In this document: piece by piece, positions 13,064-21,721 of the stretch
How positions within the stretch are numbered: position 1 is the stretch's first letter
Layout: each line of letters starts with the position of its first letter
DNA from: a virus
Direction: 5' to 3' (one strand)
Length of the DNA stretch: 32,316 bases
Virus record (IMG/VR): IMGVR_UViG_3300031999_000128
Coordinates: 1 to 32,316 of that record
Program-made: the position numbers and the translations under genes
Notes under the pieces: model-generated
Databases searched by the model: none
The model's input: only the letters and a program-made list of their open reading frames with translations
What the model was told of the DNA's origin: nothing

Positions 13064-13936
13064 ATGAGCTTATCGTTAGGTAGCAAAAAAGAAAAATCAC
13101 AGTCACAAGAGTTCACCAAGAAGGTGGGATTATTTAGTGCTAAGGTGTTGGCAATCAACCCTACAATTGAAGAGTACAATGACCTATTAGGCATTGAGTT
13201 AAAAGAAGACAGTAAAGTAACTGAGTATTTGAGTAAGAACCAAGATGGTAATACGAAACTTCGTGTTGACATATGGTTAGAAGAAATCAAAAACAAAGAC
13301 AGGTTTAAATTAGTGTTCTTCCTAGAAGATAAAGAAAGAGTTAATAAGGATGGTACTAAGAAACAATATATCAATAATATTGGTGTGTGTTCTTGGTCTA
13401 CAGATCCTAATGATCTTCCTGATTGGGTGGCTAAAGGCAGAGAATGTCGTGTAGCATATCTAGGAGAAGAAGATCTTTACAACTTCCTACGCACTTGGTT
13501 AAGTGAAGTTGATTATAAGGATACAGAGAATGTTCTTATGATGGACTGGAAGAAGATGATGAAAGGTAATCTTAAAGATCTTAAAGATCAGGTTGATGGT
13601 GCTTATTGTACTAACATTGGTGCATTAGCTACAATCAAAACTGTTATTAAGGATGAAGAAACTAAAGAATATCAAGGAGTTTATAACAAAGCGTTCATGT
13701 ATGAAAGTGCTTTGAAAAACTTTAAGTTGGTAGACTTCAGTCAATCTAAATCTATTGAATCATTACGTTCTAAGAAATCTAAAGACTTAAAGCCTTATGA
13801 GAGATTTGTATTGAATGTTACAGGAGAATATGGTTGTAAAGACTATTATATCCTTAAAGATTTGAAGGATTACAATCCAGACGATAATTTAGTGGCATCT
13901 GATGATGTAATTTCTGAAGATGGTGCTGATTATTAA
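13064..13936 (+). CDS. probable single-stranded DNA-binding protein
   Basis: This encodes 290 residues. I assign it by context and shape rather than by a clear motif. A basic, Ser/Lys-rich N-terminus precedes a mixed core with beta-strand stretches (LRVDIWLEEI and RFKLVFFLED), and the C-terminus is acidic and ends with an aromatic (ASDDVISEDGADY), as in T4 gp32 and T7 gp2.5. It lies between the Sak4-like ATPase and the primase and ends before a strong terminator. In related phages an SSB-like gene occupies this place. If correct, it would coat single strands and recruit the replisome through the acidic tail. Confidence 0.6.
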   Translation: MSLSLGSKKEKSQSQEFTKKVGLFSAKVLAINPTIEEYNDLLGIELKEDSKVTEYLSKNQDGNTKLRVDIWLEEIKNKDRFKLVFFLEDKERVNKDGTKKQYINNIGVCSWSTDPNDLPDWVAKGRECRVAYLGEEDLYNFLRTWLSEVDYKDTENVLMMDWKKMMKGNLKDLKDQVDGAYCTNIGALATIKTVIKDEETKEYQGVYNKAFMYESALKNFKLVDFSQSKSIESLRSKKSKDLKPYERFVLNVTGEYGCKDYYILKDLKDYNPDDNLVASDDVISEDGADY

Positions 13937-13955
13937 TTGTTAATAAAATCAATAA

Positions 13956-13990
13956 AGCTCTCATCAGAAATGGTGGGGGCTTTTATTTTA
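13956..13990 (+). terminator. intrinsic terminator
   Basis: AGCTCTCATC (13956-13965) pairs with GGTGGGGGCT (13972-13981) through ten pairs, three of them G-U, around AGAAAT. TTTTATTTTA follows. It ends the ATPase/SSB-like unit and lies 12 bp before the primase start. Confidence 0.75.
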
Positions 13991-14001
13991 TACATACTTA
14001 T

Positions 14002-15003
14002 ATGAATTTAACAGGGAAAAGAGCAAAACTCACAATAGAAGAAATCCTCAAGAGAGTTACAGAGTATGATATATTTAGATGGTACATGCCCAGTAAGAAT
14101 TGGAAGATTAATCAGGTGACTTATTCCCCATTCAGGAATGAGAAAAACCCATCATTTATGATTGGTAATAAGCGTGGTGTTCTATCATTCATAGATTTTG
14201 CAGATGACACTAGAAGAGGTGGATGCTTTGACTTTGTTCAAATGCTGTTCAACCTAGCTTCTTTGCATGATGTATTAAGAATGATTGATAGAGACTTTGG
14301 ACTAGGAATTAGTAATGGTAAAGCTACAGAAGAATATAAAAAAGTTGTAGCTGAATACAAACAGCCTGAAGAAAGTAAGAGGTATTCTCTTATACAGGTG
14401 CAAACAAGACCTTTTACACAAGAAGAACTAGCTTATTGGAATCAATATCACCAAGATCTACAAGACCTCAGAGATAACAACATTTATTCTATCAAGAAGC
14501 TCTATTTAAACAAACAGTTGTTTAGCCTTAAAGAAACAGAACTTAGGTTTGGTTATCTATATAATGGACACTGGAAGATATATAGGCCACTTAATGAAAG
14601 AAAGAACAAATGGGTGCCCAATAATGTACCTATTACAGCAATGGATGGACTAGCAGACATAAAAGACTGTAGTACAGCCTTTATTAACAAGAGTAAGAAG
14701 GATTATATGGTGATGAAGAAAGTGTTCCCTTGTTGTTGTGCTGTTCAGAATGAAGGTGTTGCTTGTTTCTCTCCAGAGAATGTAGAGTATCTTAAGGCTA
14801 ATTCAGATAGACAAATCTTATCTTTTGATTCTGATGTTGCAGGTGTTGCAAATTCACAACAAATAACAAAGTTATTTGACTTTGAATATACTAACGTACC
14901 ACGTAACTATCTATCTGAAGGTATTAAAGATTGGGCAGATCTTGCTAAAGCTCATGGCTTAAAAGCTATTGAGGATTATTTAAAACAAAAACAATTATTA
15001 TAA
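14002..15003 (+). CDS. DnaG-type primase with TOPRIM domain
   Basis: This encodes 333 residues and makes RNA primers for the fork. The N-terminal part follows the CHC2 region pattern: YSPFRNEKNPSF, then LSFIDFADDTRRGGCFDFV. The expected zinc-binding Cys/His residues are mostly absent, leaving one Cys. The TOPRIM core is represented by FINKSKKDYMVM (the first acidic position reads as Lys-Ser-Lys-Lys-Asp) and ILSFDSDVAG (DxDxxG). Length is short for bacterial DnaG but usual for phage primases. Its stop overlaps the next start (15003). Confidence 0.8.
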   Translation: MNLTGKRAKLTIEEILKRVTEYDIFRWYMPSKNWKINQVTYSPFRNEKNPSFMIGNKRGVLSFIDFADDTRRGGCFDFVQMLFNLASLHDVLRMIDRDFGLGISNGKATEEYKKVVAEYKQPEESKRYSLIQVQTRPFTQEELAYWNQYHQDLQDLRDNNIYSIKKLYLNKQLFSLKETELRFGYLYNGHWKIYRPLNERKNKWVPNNVPITAMDGLADIKDCSTAFINKSKKDYMVMKKVFPCCCAVQNEGVACFSPENVEYLKANSDRQILSFDSDVAGVANSQQITKLFDFEYTNVPRNYLSEGIKDWADLAKAHGLKAIEDYLKQKQLL

Positions 15004-15779
15004 TGGAAACAAAAACAAGTTATCAATCAGCAAGGAGTATATTAGTAAATGCTCCACTTCCACAACAAACAAGGACATACAAGCCTGTAGCACATGAACA
15101 ACTTATTGATCTTACATTAACTGGTATTCACAATGCAGGATTTAAATTAGATGCTGAGCATTACTCATCAGCTAAAGATGGTCAAGTTGCTAATGGTAGA
15201 TTCTCTATAGCTGATGTAGCAGATTCAGAGATGCAATTACAAATAGGCTGGCAGAATTCATATGACAAGAGCTTAACATTAAAGTTTGCTATTGGTACAA
15301 GAATATTCATTTGTCAGAATGGTTGTGTGTCTGGTGATATGGGTGCATTCAAGAGAAAGCATGTTGGAGAGATACAAAATTTCACACCATCAGCTATCAC
15401 TGAATACATCAAATCTGCAGGAGAAGCATTTAGAAGAATGCAGGAAGAAAGAAACCACATGAAGACAGTAGAACTTACAAAGAGAACTAAAGCTGAGCTT
15501 ATTGGTCGTATGTATTTAGAAGATAAGCTTATTACATCTACACAGCTTAACATCATTGGTAGAGAGTTAATCAACCCTACACATGATTATGGAGCTCCAG
15601 ACTCTATGTGGGAATTGTACAACTATACAACATTTGCTATGAAAGAATCTCATCCAGCAGTATGGATGGATAATCATATGGGTGCTCATAAGTTCTTTGT
15701 GAACGAGAGTGGTATATTAGTGAGTCCTATGCCTGAGATTGTACAATCAGAAGCATTATTACAATTAAATTTATTCTAA
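15003..15779 (+). CDS. DUF932-like protein
   Basis: This encodes 258 residues. The centre, with TRIFICQNGCVSGDMGAFKRKH, matches the recurring core of DUF932 proteins of phages and plasmids (a strand, N-G/C, then basic K-R-K-H); I quote only the part FICQNGCVSGD. A helical segment and an acidic C-terminus follow. The family's activity is unknown, though members occur beside replication genes and homologous plasmid proteins influence DNA maintenance. It is translationally coupled to the primase and followed 1 bp later by the UDG-fold gene. Confidence 0.7.
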   Translation: METKTSYQSARSILVNAPLPQQTRTYKPVAHEQLIDLTLTGIHNAGFKLDAEHYSSAKDGQVANGRFSIADVADSEMQLQIGWQNSYDKSLTLKFAIGTRIFICQNGCVSGDMGAFKRKHVGEIQNFTPSAITEYIKSAGEAFRRMQEERNHMKTVELTKRTKAELIGRMYLEDKLITSTQLNIIGRELINPTHDYGAPDSMWELYNYTTFAMKESHPAVWMDNHMGAHKFFVNESGILVSPMPEIVQSEALLQLNLF

Positions 15780-15780
15780 T

Positions 15781-16497
15781 ATGAAATGGGAAAAGTTCAA
15801 AGACTGCTTTCATGAGAGCTGGCATGCTAAAATGCAACCTTTTATTGAGAGTGAAGACTGTGATCTTATTTATGCATATTTAAAGAAGGAATCAGGGAGG
15901 GGCAAGAAAATTGCTCCTCTTTCTTCCAATGTTTATAGATGTTTTAAAGAGACACCTCTTACAAATTTAAAAGTGGTTATGATGGGAATGTGTCCCTACC
16001 ACACATTAAGAAATGATCAACCAGTGGCTGATGGTCTTCTAATGGGCTGTTCTACAACAGGGAAGTTACAACCTTCTCTAGAGCAATTCTATGGAGGATT
16101 AGAAAGAGAGCTATATAATGGTCTCAATCTTAAATATACAAAGAATCCAGATGTTACCTATTTAGCTAACCAGGGTGTATTAATGATTAATGCAGCCTTG
16201 ACCACTGAGATTAACAAAGCAGGTTCTCACATAGCAATATGGGAACCATTTATTAAACATTTCTTTACATGCATTGAGACTGAAGGAGCACCTATTATAT
16301 TCCTTGGTAAAGATGCAGCTAAGTATAAGAAATATGTAGCACCTTTCAAATGGACATTTGTCACCTCTCATCCAGCTTCTGCTTCTTACAAGAACACAGA
16401 ATGGGATACAGAAGGAACATTTGGTAAAGTGAACAAAGTACTTACAGACAATAACAATTTTAACATCATGTGGCTTGATGAAAAAGCCCCTTTCTAG
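15781..16497 (+). CDS. family 1 UDG-fold protein with Cys in the catalytic loop
   Basis: This encodes 238 residues. Several uracil-DNA glycosylase marks are present: GMCPYH at about residues 69-74 in the place of the water-activating loop GQDPYH, VLMINAALT near 136-144 for the LLLN strand, and TSHPAS near 198-203 for the HPSP Leu-loop. The catalytic Asp of GQDPYH is replaced by Cys and the Gln by Met. The enzyme may be inactive as a glycosylase, or may use another residue. By analogy with poxvirus D4, it could be a structural replication factor. It lies in the primase operon. The UDG assignment is secure at the fold level. Confidence 0.8.
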   Translation: MKWEKFKDCFHESWHAKMQPFIESEDCDLIYAYLKKESGRGKKIAPLSSNVYRCFKETPLTNLKVVMMGMCPYHTLRNDQPVADGLLMGCSTTGKLQPSLEQFYGGLERELYNGLNLKYTKNPDVTYLANQGVLMINAALTTEINKAGSHIAIWEPFIKHFFTCIETEGAPIIFLGKDAAKYKKYVAPFKWTFVTSHPASASYKNTEWDTEGTFGKVNKVLTDNNNFNIMWLDEKAPF

Positions 16498-16499
16498 TT

Positions 16500-16886
16500 A
16501 TGAGAAACATTAAATACGGAGGACAATTGGTCCCAGGAGATTTTATAGTGGTTAGTTTTTCTAACCATTTGGATTTTGGATGGTATGTAGGTGATGGTAT
16601 AGGAGGAACATTACAATATTATTCTCTTAGAAGCCCAGCACTTTCATACGACAGATATGAAGAATGGCTAAAAGAAGAAGAAAGTAAAAGATCTAAATGG
16701 TCAAATAAGACATATGAGAAAGGATTTACAAGGAAGTGTTTATGGAAGTCTTATATAAATGCTGTACACAGTACAAGAGTACTTAAGCTAACAAATACAA
16801 ATGATATATTTACAGAACAAGAAGACATAATATATTACGAAAAATCAAAAGAAGCATTACTAACATTAAATTTCATTAAGCAATGA
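16500..16886 (+). CDS. hypothetical protein
   Basis: This encodes 128 residues. The N-terminus is strand-rich and Gly-rich (LVPGDFIVVSF, then YVGDGIGGTLQYY), reminiscent of a small beta-barrel, and the rest is basic and helical. No family is recognised. It starts 2 bp after the UDG-fold gene and overlaps the rIIA-like gene by 4 bp, so it belongs to the same transcript. Confidence 0.6.
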   Translation: MRNIKYGGQLVPGDFIVVSFSNHLDFGWYVGDGIGGTLQYYSLRSPALSYDRYEEWLKEEESKRSKWSNKTYEKGFTRKCLWKSYINAVHSTRVLKLTNTNDIFTEQEDIIYYEKSKEALLTLNFIKQ

Positions 16887-19216
16887 TTTTAGAAAAACAA
16901 ACGGAAGCAACGGTTCAACAAGATGGTGAATCAAAAGACTCAATTGGTATGTCATTAGACTTAGATTCTGCACAAGTTTTGATGCAGATGTTAAGTAAGA
17001 ATCTCTATTCAGATTCAATAGGCTCAACTATCAGAGAATGTGCATCTAATGCACTAGATAGTCACAGAAGAGCTGGACAAACAAAACCAATTGTTGTATC
17101 ATTTAAAGCAGGAGAATCTAACAATCTAGAGTTCTCTGTAGAAGATTTTGGTATAGGATTAGATGCTGATGATGTAAAGAACATCATTAGTAAATATGGT
17201 AAGAGTACAAAGCGTAATAGCAACACAGAGTTAGGTATGATGGGCCTTGGTTTCAAAGCTCCTCTTGCTTATAGCTCTAGTTTCTATTTTGTATGTAGAA
17301 AAGATGGTCATGAGAGAAAGTATATGATGTATGAAGGAGAAGACACCAACACTATTGATCTATTATATGAAAAAACTACAACAGAACCTAATGGTGTTAA
17401 AGTGATTGTTCCTGTACAGTATTATGACAGAAATGATTTCAAAACAAAGATTAGAGAGCAATTAGCTTATTTTGAGAGTGTATATTTTGACTGTGGAGAT
17501 CTTATAGATAATAACTTCTCTATCTTCAGGAATGAATTATTCCAATTTTCTGAATTAGCTAGTGAGTCTTATTTACATTTATGTTTAGATAATGTCTACT
17601 ATCCTATTGATTTTCAGAAGCTTGGAATAAAGAATCAAATTCCTTTTCCTGTAGCTCTTAGATTTAGTTTGAGTGATGGGTTATTCCCCACTCCTAATAG
17701 AGAGTCTATTAGATATACCAAAGAAGGTAAAGATATCATCTTGAAGAAGATTACAGCTCTTGCTGATTTCTTTGTTAACAAGTATAATGAATCTGTAAAA
17801 GATACAGATGATATACATGCTCTTATGGACTATTATTCTAACACTGATAGATATGTAACCATTCTTAAGTCTAAGTATAATGCAGGATTGTTATCAGAAT
17901 TTGCTACAGTGAAGTTCAATGAACCAAAGCTTAAAAATATTAACATCCTGAATATGAGGAAGATTCATAAAAACAGAGAGTATATTCTTAAGGAATATGA
18001 TGTTAAATATAGAGTGGAAAGAAGTAAATGGAGAGAGTGTAAAAGCTATTGGGATACTGACATTCATAGGTATAATGGTTACAATAAAGCTAAAACTATT
18101 TATATTTTTAATGAAAGAATCTCTGGTCATAAGAAAGATTATATCAAGAGTATTTGTCCTACAGGTTGGAGTGAACAAACTATTATAGTTAAGCAAAATA
18201 AACCATTTACACTTGGTGCTGTTAGAGCTGGTACAGACTATCACACCTATATGGATATTCTTGATCTTAGAAATGTTCAAAGACATCTATGGAGAGCTGC
18301 TATTAAGGAGTTCCATTCTATTGTTGATATGTTCAAGAAAGATTGGTTAGATCTTGATGCTGTAGTGGTTCCTCAATCATTTATAGACTCTAAGAAGAAA
18401 GTGAAGGTGAAAATAGGTGTTGCTCCTGGTCAAAGAAGACAAAAGCTTAAAGGTGAAATCATTGGTAAAGAAGCTTCTCCACTTGAGAGAGATGTTCAAG
18501 GTCAGAATTCTAAATTTGTTCCTGCAGTTTATCAGTTAGAGAATGCTCACAAGCTTCCATATCTTCATGTTTATGGTGGTCAGGAGGATAAAGCAAGACT
18601 GGATCATCTATATGGTGCATTTAAGAAGTGCACTAGGGATATTAGATTTATCATGTTCTCTGAAAGAGAGCTTGCTAACTTGGAGAAAATAGAATTACAT
18701 AACTGGATAAAACTTGATAAATTTATGGAAGGTATTAATAAACCATTTAAGAGAATTGTAACAGCTCATCTTATTGGAAAGCTAAAAGATCAGTATAAGC
18801 CTGTATTTAATAAGATGCAGCATATGGAAATGATTTCTAAAGATCTTTATGATAAATTAGAAACTCTTAATCAATATGAGAATGCTTACAATCCAGGATA
18901 TATGTCTGGAGATACAGAGAAGATTATCTTTACTACGCTTCTTGAGGTGGCTGAGAAAAACAATCTATTTGATGGTGACATCTATCCTATTTATCAGGAA
19001 GTAAAAACTATTCTTGAAAAGTTTCCATTCATCAAATCTGTATTTGATGTGATGAAATCATGGGGATCTGATGATTCTCTACAACAAGTGGTTGTTGATC
19101 TATTGAAGTATAACAAACATAAGGTTAATTTAAACCGTTACACTGTTAAACTTACAGAAGATGCTCCTTTGGAAGAAGAATTAACAGAAGATACAATTGA
19201 AGAATTGCAGGACTAA
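16883..19216 (+). CDS. rIIA: rIIA-like GHKL ATPase
   Basis: This encodes 777 residues. The N-terminal domain has the GHKL ATPase boxes: IRECASNALDSH (N box) near residues 47-58, VEDFGIGLD (G1) near 86-94, a TKRNSNTELGMMGLGFKAP segment (G2 and lid) and later VKVIVP. This is the ATPase fold of topoisomerases, Hsp90 and MutL. Combined with the next gene it matches phage T4 rIIA/rIIB-type pairs, which in T4 act at the inner membrane and affect lysis timing and superinfection. The C-terminal 500 residues are unrecognised here. It is coupled to the upstream gene, ends at a strong hairpin, and was named on N-terminal motifs plus context. Confidence 0.75.
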   Translation: MILEKQTEATVQQDGESKDSIGMSLDLDSAQVLMQMLSKNLYSDSIGSTIRECASNALDSHRRAGQTKPIVVSFKAGESNNLEFSVEDFGIGLDADDVKNIISKYGKSTKRNSNTELGMMGLGFKAPLAYSSSFYFVCRKDGHERKYMMYEGEDTNTIDLLYEKTTTEPNGVKVIVPVQYYDRNDFKTKIREQLAYFESVYFDCGDLIDNNFSIFRNELFQFSELASESYLHLCLDNVYYPIDFQKLGIKNQIPFPVALRFSLSDGLFPTPNRESIRYTKEGKDIILKKITALADFFVNKYNESVKDTDDIHALMDYYSNTDRYVTILKSKYNAGLLSEFATVKFNEPKLKNINILNMRKIHKNREYILKEYDVKYRVERSKWRECKSYWDTDIHRYNGYNKAKTIYIFNERISGHKKDYIKSICPTGWSEQTIIVKQNKPFTLGAVRAGTDYHTYMDILDLRNVQRHLWRAAIKEFHSIVDMFKKDWLDLDAVVVPQSFIDSKKKVKVKIGVAPGQRRQKLKGEIIGKEASPLERDVQGQNSKFVPAVYQLENAHKLPYLHVYGGQEDKARLDHLYGAFKKCTRDIRFIMFSERELANLEKIELHNWIKLDKFMEGINKPFKRIVTAHLIGKLKDQYKPVFNKMQHMEMISKDLYDKLETLNQYENAYNPGYMSGDTEKIIFTTLLEVAEKNNLFDGDIYPIYQEVKTILEKFPFIKSVFDVMKSWGSDDSLQQVVVDLLKYNKHKVNLNRYTVKLTEDAPLEEELTEDTIEELQD

Positions 19217-19220
19217 AAGA

Positions 19221-19261
19221 GTGGATATTGCCCTTGTTATTACAACAGGGGTAATATCTAC
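19221..19261 (+). other. 18-bp intergenic hairpin
   Basis: Positions 19221-19238 pair with 19244-19261 through 18 pairs with three G-U wobbles, around an ATTAC loop. The T-rich tract that follows is interrupted (TTATTTACATTTTT). It starts 5 bp after the rIIA-like stop and could terminate, attenuate or protect the 5' end of the rIIB-like message. Confidence 0.65.
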
Positions 19262-19301
19262 CCTTATTTACATTTTTATTTATAATTAAAAACAAAAAAA
19301 C

Positions 19302-20795
19302 ATGAGCACATTTAGCTTAGACTGGTTCAAACAAGAACTAGCAAAATTACAATTAGAAGAACAAAGATTGAAGAATGAAATGATGAGAGTTGAATTAGAG
19401 AAACAGAAAGTGGAAGAAGAGGAAGATGATGATTGTGACTGTTGTGATGAAGATGATTGGGATGATGAAGAAGAAGGTGATTACAAATGGGATGGTACAC
19501 AAGATTTTTCTCATCTTGATGAGGAAGAGTATGTTCCATATGTAAAGCCTTATTTACATCTCAAGATGGTGAATGATATATTGACTATTGTATTACAAGA
19601 TGGTCAGATCATTAGTAAGCCAAATGCTACACAAGATGATTTCAAAGCAGCACAGAATGCTAACACTGAAGCAGATTTGTTTGCTCTTGTTATGTCTCAA
19701 GAGGTTAAAGATGAGAAGATGAAAAGAGAAGCAGAGGTTTCTAGGATTAAGTCTATTCAGAAAGGTATGGAGTTCTTAAGTCAGTTTAAGGATTTCACTA
19801 TATCTGAAAATAGCATCTATCTTACAGGAATGTCTAGAAGTCTTCCACAAATCCTTGTAGAAGAGTTCTTAGCTATCATTGGTGCATATGATCAATTACA
19901 CCTATCTATTGAAGAAGTGGAGAAGTCTCTACCTTATAATGAGTCTTATTTAGGACTTAAGAGGTTCTTTATGTGGTGTTGCTTAAACCCAAGAGCAGAA
20001 GTGGCTCATGAGTTATATCGTTTCTTGAAAGACAATTCATTCAGAATCACTAAACAAGGTTTCTTTGTAGCCCTTAGGAATGTTGTAAGCTTATGTGATG
20101 ATACTGCACTAGTAGATTTTGTAAGCAATTCTTACAATAAGATTAAGGCTATCTGGAAGAAAGATCCTAATAAATATGTAGTTGTTAGAAAAGATAATGA
20201 GTTATCTCTTATGACAGAAGATATTTATAGTATAATAGATTTTGATGGACAAATTGAAGGTAATCTAACTCAGTTATATCTAGAGCTTCCTGAAATGAAG
20301 AGCAATAGATATACAGATGATTGGACTAAGACATTTGACATTCGTGTAGGTAGACCAGTGAATATGCCTCTAAGTGATTGTAACTGGAGCACACAAGATT
20401 GTGCTGCTGCAGGATTACATTTCACAGCTGATCAAATTCATTATGTAGGATGTGGTGATACAAGCATGTTAATTCTAATCAATCCAATGAAGGTTGTAGG
20501 AATTGGTGCTCATAAAGGTCGTTGTTATGAATATCTTCCAATTATGACTGTTCCACGTGAGGAAGCTACAACTATTCTTCATGATCTAAACTTTGACACT
20601 CTAGAGCTAGATGATCAGTATGCTGTTCGCGAACTGGAATCATTAGCTGAGAGAGCACAAGCAGGATTTGTAGCAGAATCTCGTAAATATGACTTCAATA
20701 TTCCAAATATCTCTATAGCAGAGATTCAGGATATTGCTCGTTCATTAGATCAAATGAGAGGTGAGATTGCTGACAGAATCAAAAATATAGATTAA
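19302..20795 (+). CDS. rIIB: rIIB-like protein with acidic, Cys-bearing N-terminal insert
   Basis: This encodes 497 residues. Residues 1-40 form a Glu/Lys-rich coiled coil, followed by about 30 residues almost entirely Asp and Glu with three Cys and Trp (the core reads DDDCDCC). The C-terminal half contains RVGRPVNMPLSD, CAAAGLHF, MLILINPMKVVGI and a Cys/Tyr pair. This matches the T4 RIIB core with its CS-x-GLH box and NP-x-x-VV strand. It partners the rIIA-like protein upstream. The acidic Cys patch is not typical of T4 RIIB and might bind metal or a basic partner. It is preceded by a long A-rich tract and no Shine-Dalgarno sequence, and followed by a terminator. Confidence 0.75.
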   Translation: MSTFSLDWFKQELAKLQLEEQRLKNEMMRVELEKQKVEEEEDDDCDCCDEDDWDDEEEGDYKWDGTQDFSHLDEEEYVPYVKPYLHLKMVNDILTIVLQDGQIISKPNATQDDFKAAQNANTEADLFALVMSQEVKDEKMKREAEVSRIKSIQKGMEFLSQFKDFTISENSIYLTGMSRSLPQILVEEFLAIIGAYDQLHLSIEEVEKSLPYNESYLGLKRFFMWCCLNPRAEVAHELYRFLKDNSFRITKQGFFVALRNVVSLCDDTALVDFVSNSYNKIKAIWKKDPNKYVVVRKDNELSLMTEDIYSIIDFDGQIEGNLTQLYLELPEMKSNRYTDDWTKTFDIRVGRPVNMPLSDCNWSTQDCAAAGLHFTADQIHYVGCGDTSMLILINPMKVVGIGAHKGRCYEYLPIMTVPREEATTILHDLNFDTLELDDQYAVRELESLAERAQAGFVAESRKYDFNIPNISIAEIQDIARSLDQMRGEIADRIKNID

Positions 20796-20805
20796 TTAAA
20801 TTAGG

Positions 20806-20843
20806 AATATACCCCATTTATTCATATATTTGGGGTATATTTT
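20806..20843 (+). terminator. intrinsic terminator
   Basis: AATATACCCCA (20806-20816) and TGGGGTATATT (20831-20841) form a perfect 11-bp stem with a 14-nt loop. The 3' arm continues into Ts. A TATATTTG box lies within the loop and 3' arm but has no -33 partner. Confidence 0.7.
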
Positions 20844-20854
20844 AATTATATATC

Positions 20855-21274
20855 ATGGCTATAAAGAAAAAAGCAATAAAAACAAAAACAGCAAAACCTA
20901 GAAAAGGTGCAGCACCTAAAACTAGAAATGCTGGAACCCTCACAGAATCTGCATTCTGGTCCTTTATTAGAAGTGGACTAAGACAAAAGAGTAGGTTTTG
21001 GAAACCAATTACAGAATGCAAGATGAAATCTCGTAGGGCTTATAAAGGTCCTAATAAGAGACAAAAGTTTGAATATTTGTGTAATGTTTGTAATAAATGG
21101 TTCCCAGAGAAGAAAATAAACATTGACCACATACATCCAGCAGGCTCATTGAGATGTGCAAATGACCTCCCAGGATTTGTTGAAAGACTGTTCTGTGAGC
21201 AGGAAAATTTACAATGCATTTGCGAGGGTTGTCATGACACAAAGACCAAAAAAGAAAGAAATAAGTCTTTATAG
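20855..21274 (+). CDS. HNH endonuclease-like protein
   Basis: This encodes 139 residues. A Lys/Arg-rich tail (residues 1-30) leads to a helical region, then the HNH core: CNVCNKWFP near residues 76-84, IDHIHPAG near 91-98, then LFCEQENLQCICEGCHDTKTKK with the second CxxC and the final His. All metal-binding Cys and His of the zinc-stabilised HNH type are present. The protein is conserved in phages of this type from memory, and it probably acts in DNA processing rather than homing. It has a terminator in front and overlaps the next gene by 41 bp. Confidence 0.75.
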   Translation: MAIKKKAIKTKTAKPRKGAAPKTRNAGTLTESAFWSFIRSGLRQKSRFWKPITECKMKSRRAYKGPNKRQKFEYLCNVCNKWFPEKKINIDHIHPAGSLRCANDLPGFVERLFCEQENLQCICEGCHDTKTKKERNKSL

Positions 21275-21533
21275 AAATTTAAAAATTGAAATCAACAAAG
21301 ATGTATCTTTTGTTGAACATTGGTACGAAGGAAAAATAGAATATGATAACCAAGAACATTTGTTTTGGTTAATATATCCAAAAGGAACAGATGTAAATGG
21401 AAATTCTTACGAAATAGACATCCGTTGGTTCTTCCAGAGAGTTCCAAGAGAAGTGAGGGCTATGGTCCCATATATTATTGACGCATTTAAACAAAAAGCT
21501 CATGATGATACACGAACTGAGAAATCCAATTGA
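21234..21533 (+). CDS. hypothetical protein
   Basis: This encodes 99 residues from the ATG at 21234; the frame is open further upstream, but that part lies within the HNH gene. The N-terminus is basic, followed by strand-rich aromatic segments (FWLIYPKG, IDIRWFFQRVP) and a helical end. No family is recognised. It overlaps both neighbours, which is common in this cluster. Confidence 0.55.
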   Translation: MTQRPKKKEISLYRNLKIEINKDVSFVEHWYEGKIEYDNQEHLFWLIYPKGTDVNGNSYEIDIRWFFQRVPREVRAMVPYIIDAFKQKAHDDTRTEKSN

Positions 21534-21720
21534 TGTAGAAACACCATTAGGTTATGGTAAATGTATAGCCTGGTTAGACTATGGTCCAGATGTTAATACA
21601 GTTTGGAAAGTTGTATTCTATCACGATGGTAGTGTCAGGAACTTTTATGATGATGATGTGTATGTCCATCCTAACAAGATGGATGGGGGAGAAATTAAAC
21701 CACATTTTAAAAACAATTAA
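21502..21720 (+). CDS. hypothetical protein
   Basis: This encodes 72 residues from ATG 21502 (an adjacent ATG lies at 21505). It has the pattern PLGYGKCIAWLDYG and FYHDGSVRNFYDDDV, two hairpin-like strands with turns that suggest a small beta-barrel or Tudor-like fold. It overlaps the upstream gene by 32 bp and is followed 1 bp later by the nuclease gene. The function is unknown. Confidence 0.5.
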   Translation: MMIHELRNPIDVETPLGYGKCIAWLDYGPDVNTVWKVVFYHDGSVRNFYDDDVYVHPNKMDGGEIKPHFKNN

Positions 21721-21721
21721 T

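Noticed and set aside
17894-18286. 130-codon - strand frame inside the rIIA-like gene
   Set aside because: It is antisense to a long motif-bearing gene; other - strand frames (6611-6925, 13039-13374, 15314-15574, 28583-28840) are rejected for the same reason.
20821-20840. TATATTTG box as a promoter for the HNH gene
   Set aside because: It lies in the terminator hairpin and has no TTTG 19-21 bp upstream.
20855-21274. HNH protein as a homing endonuclease
   Set aside because: No intron or NUMOD tail accompanies it, it sits in register with coupled genes, and its basic N-terminus differs from the homing type. It is more likely a resident phage nuclease.
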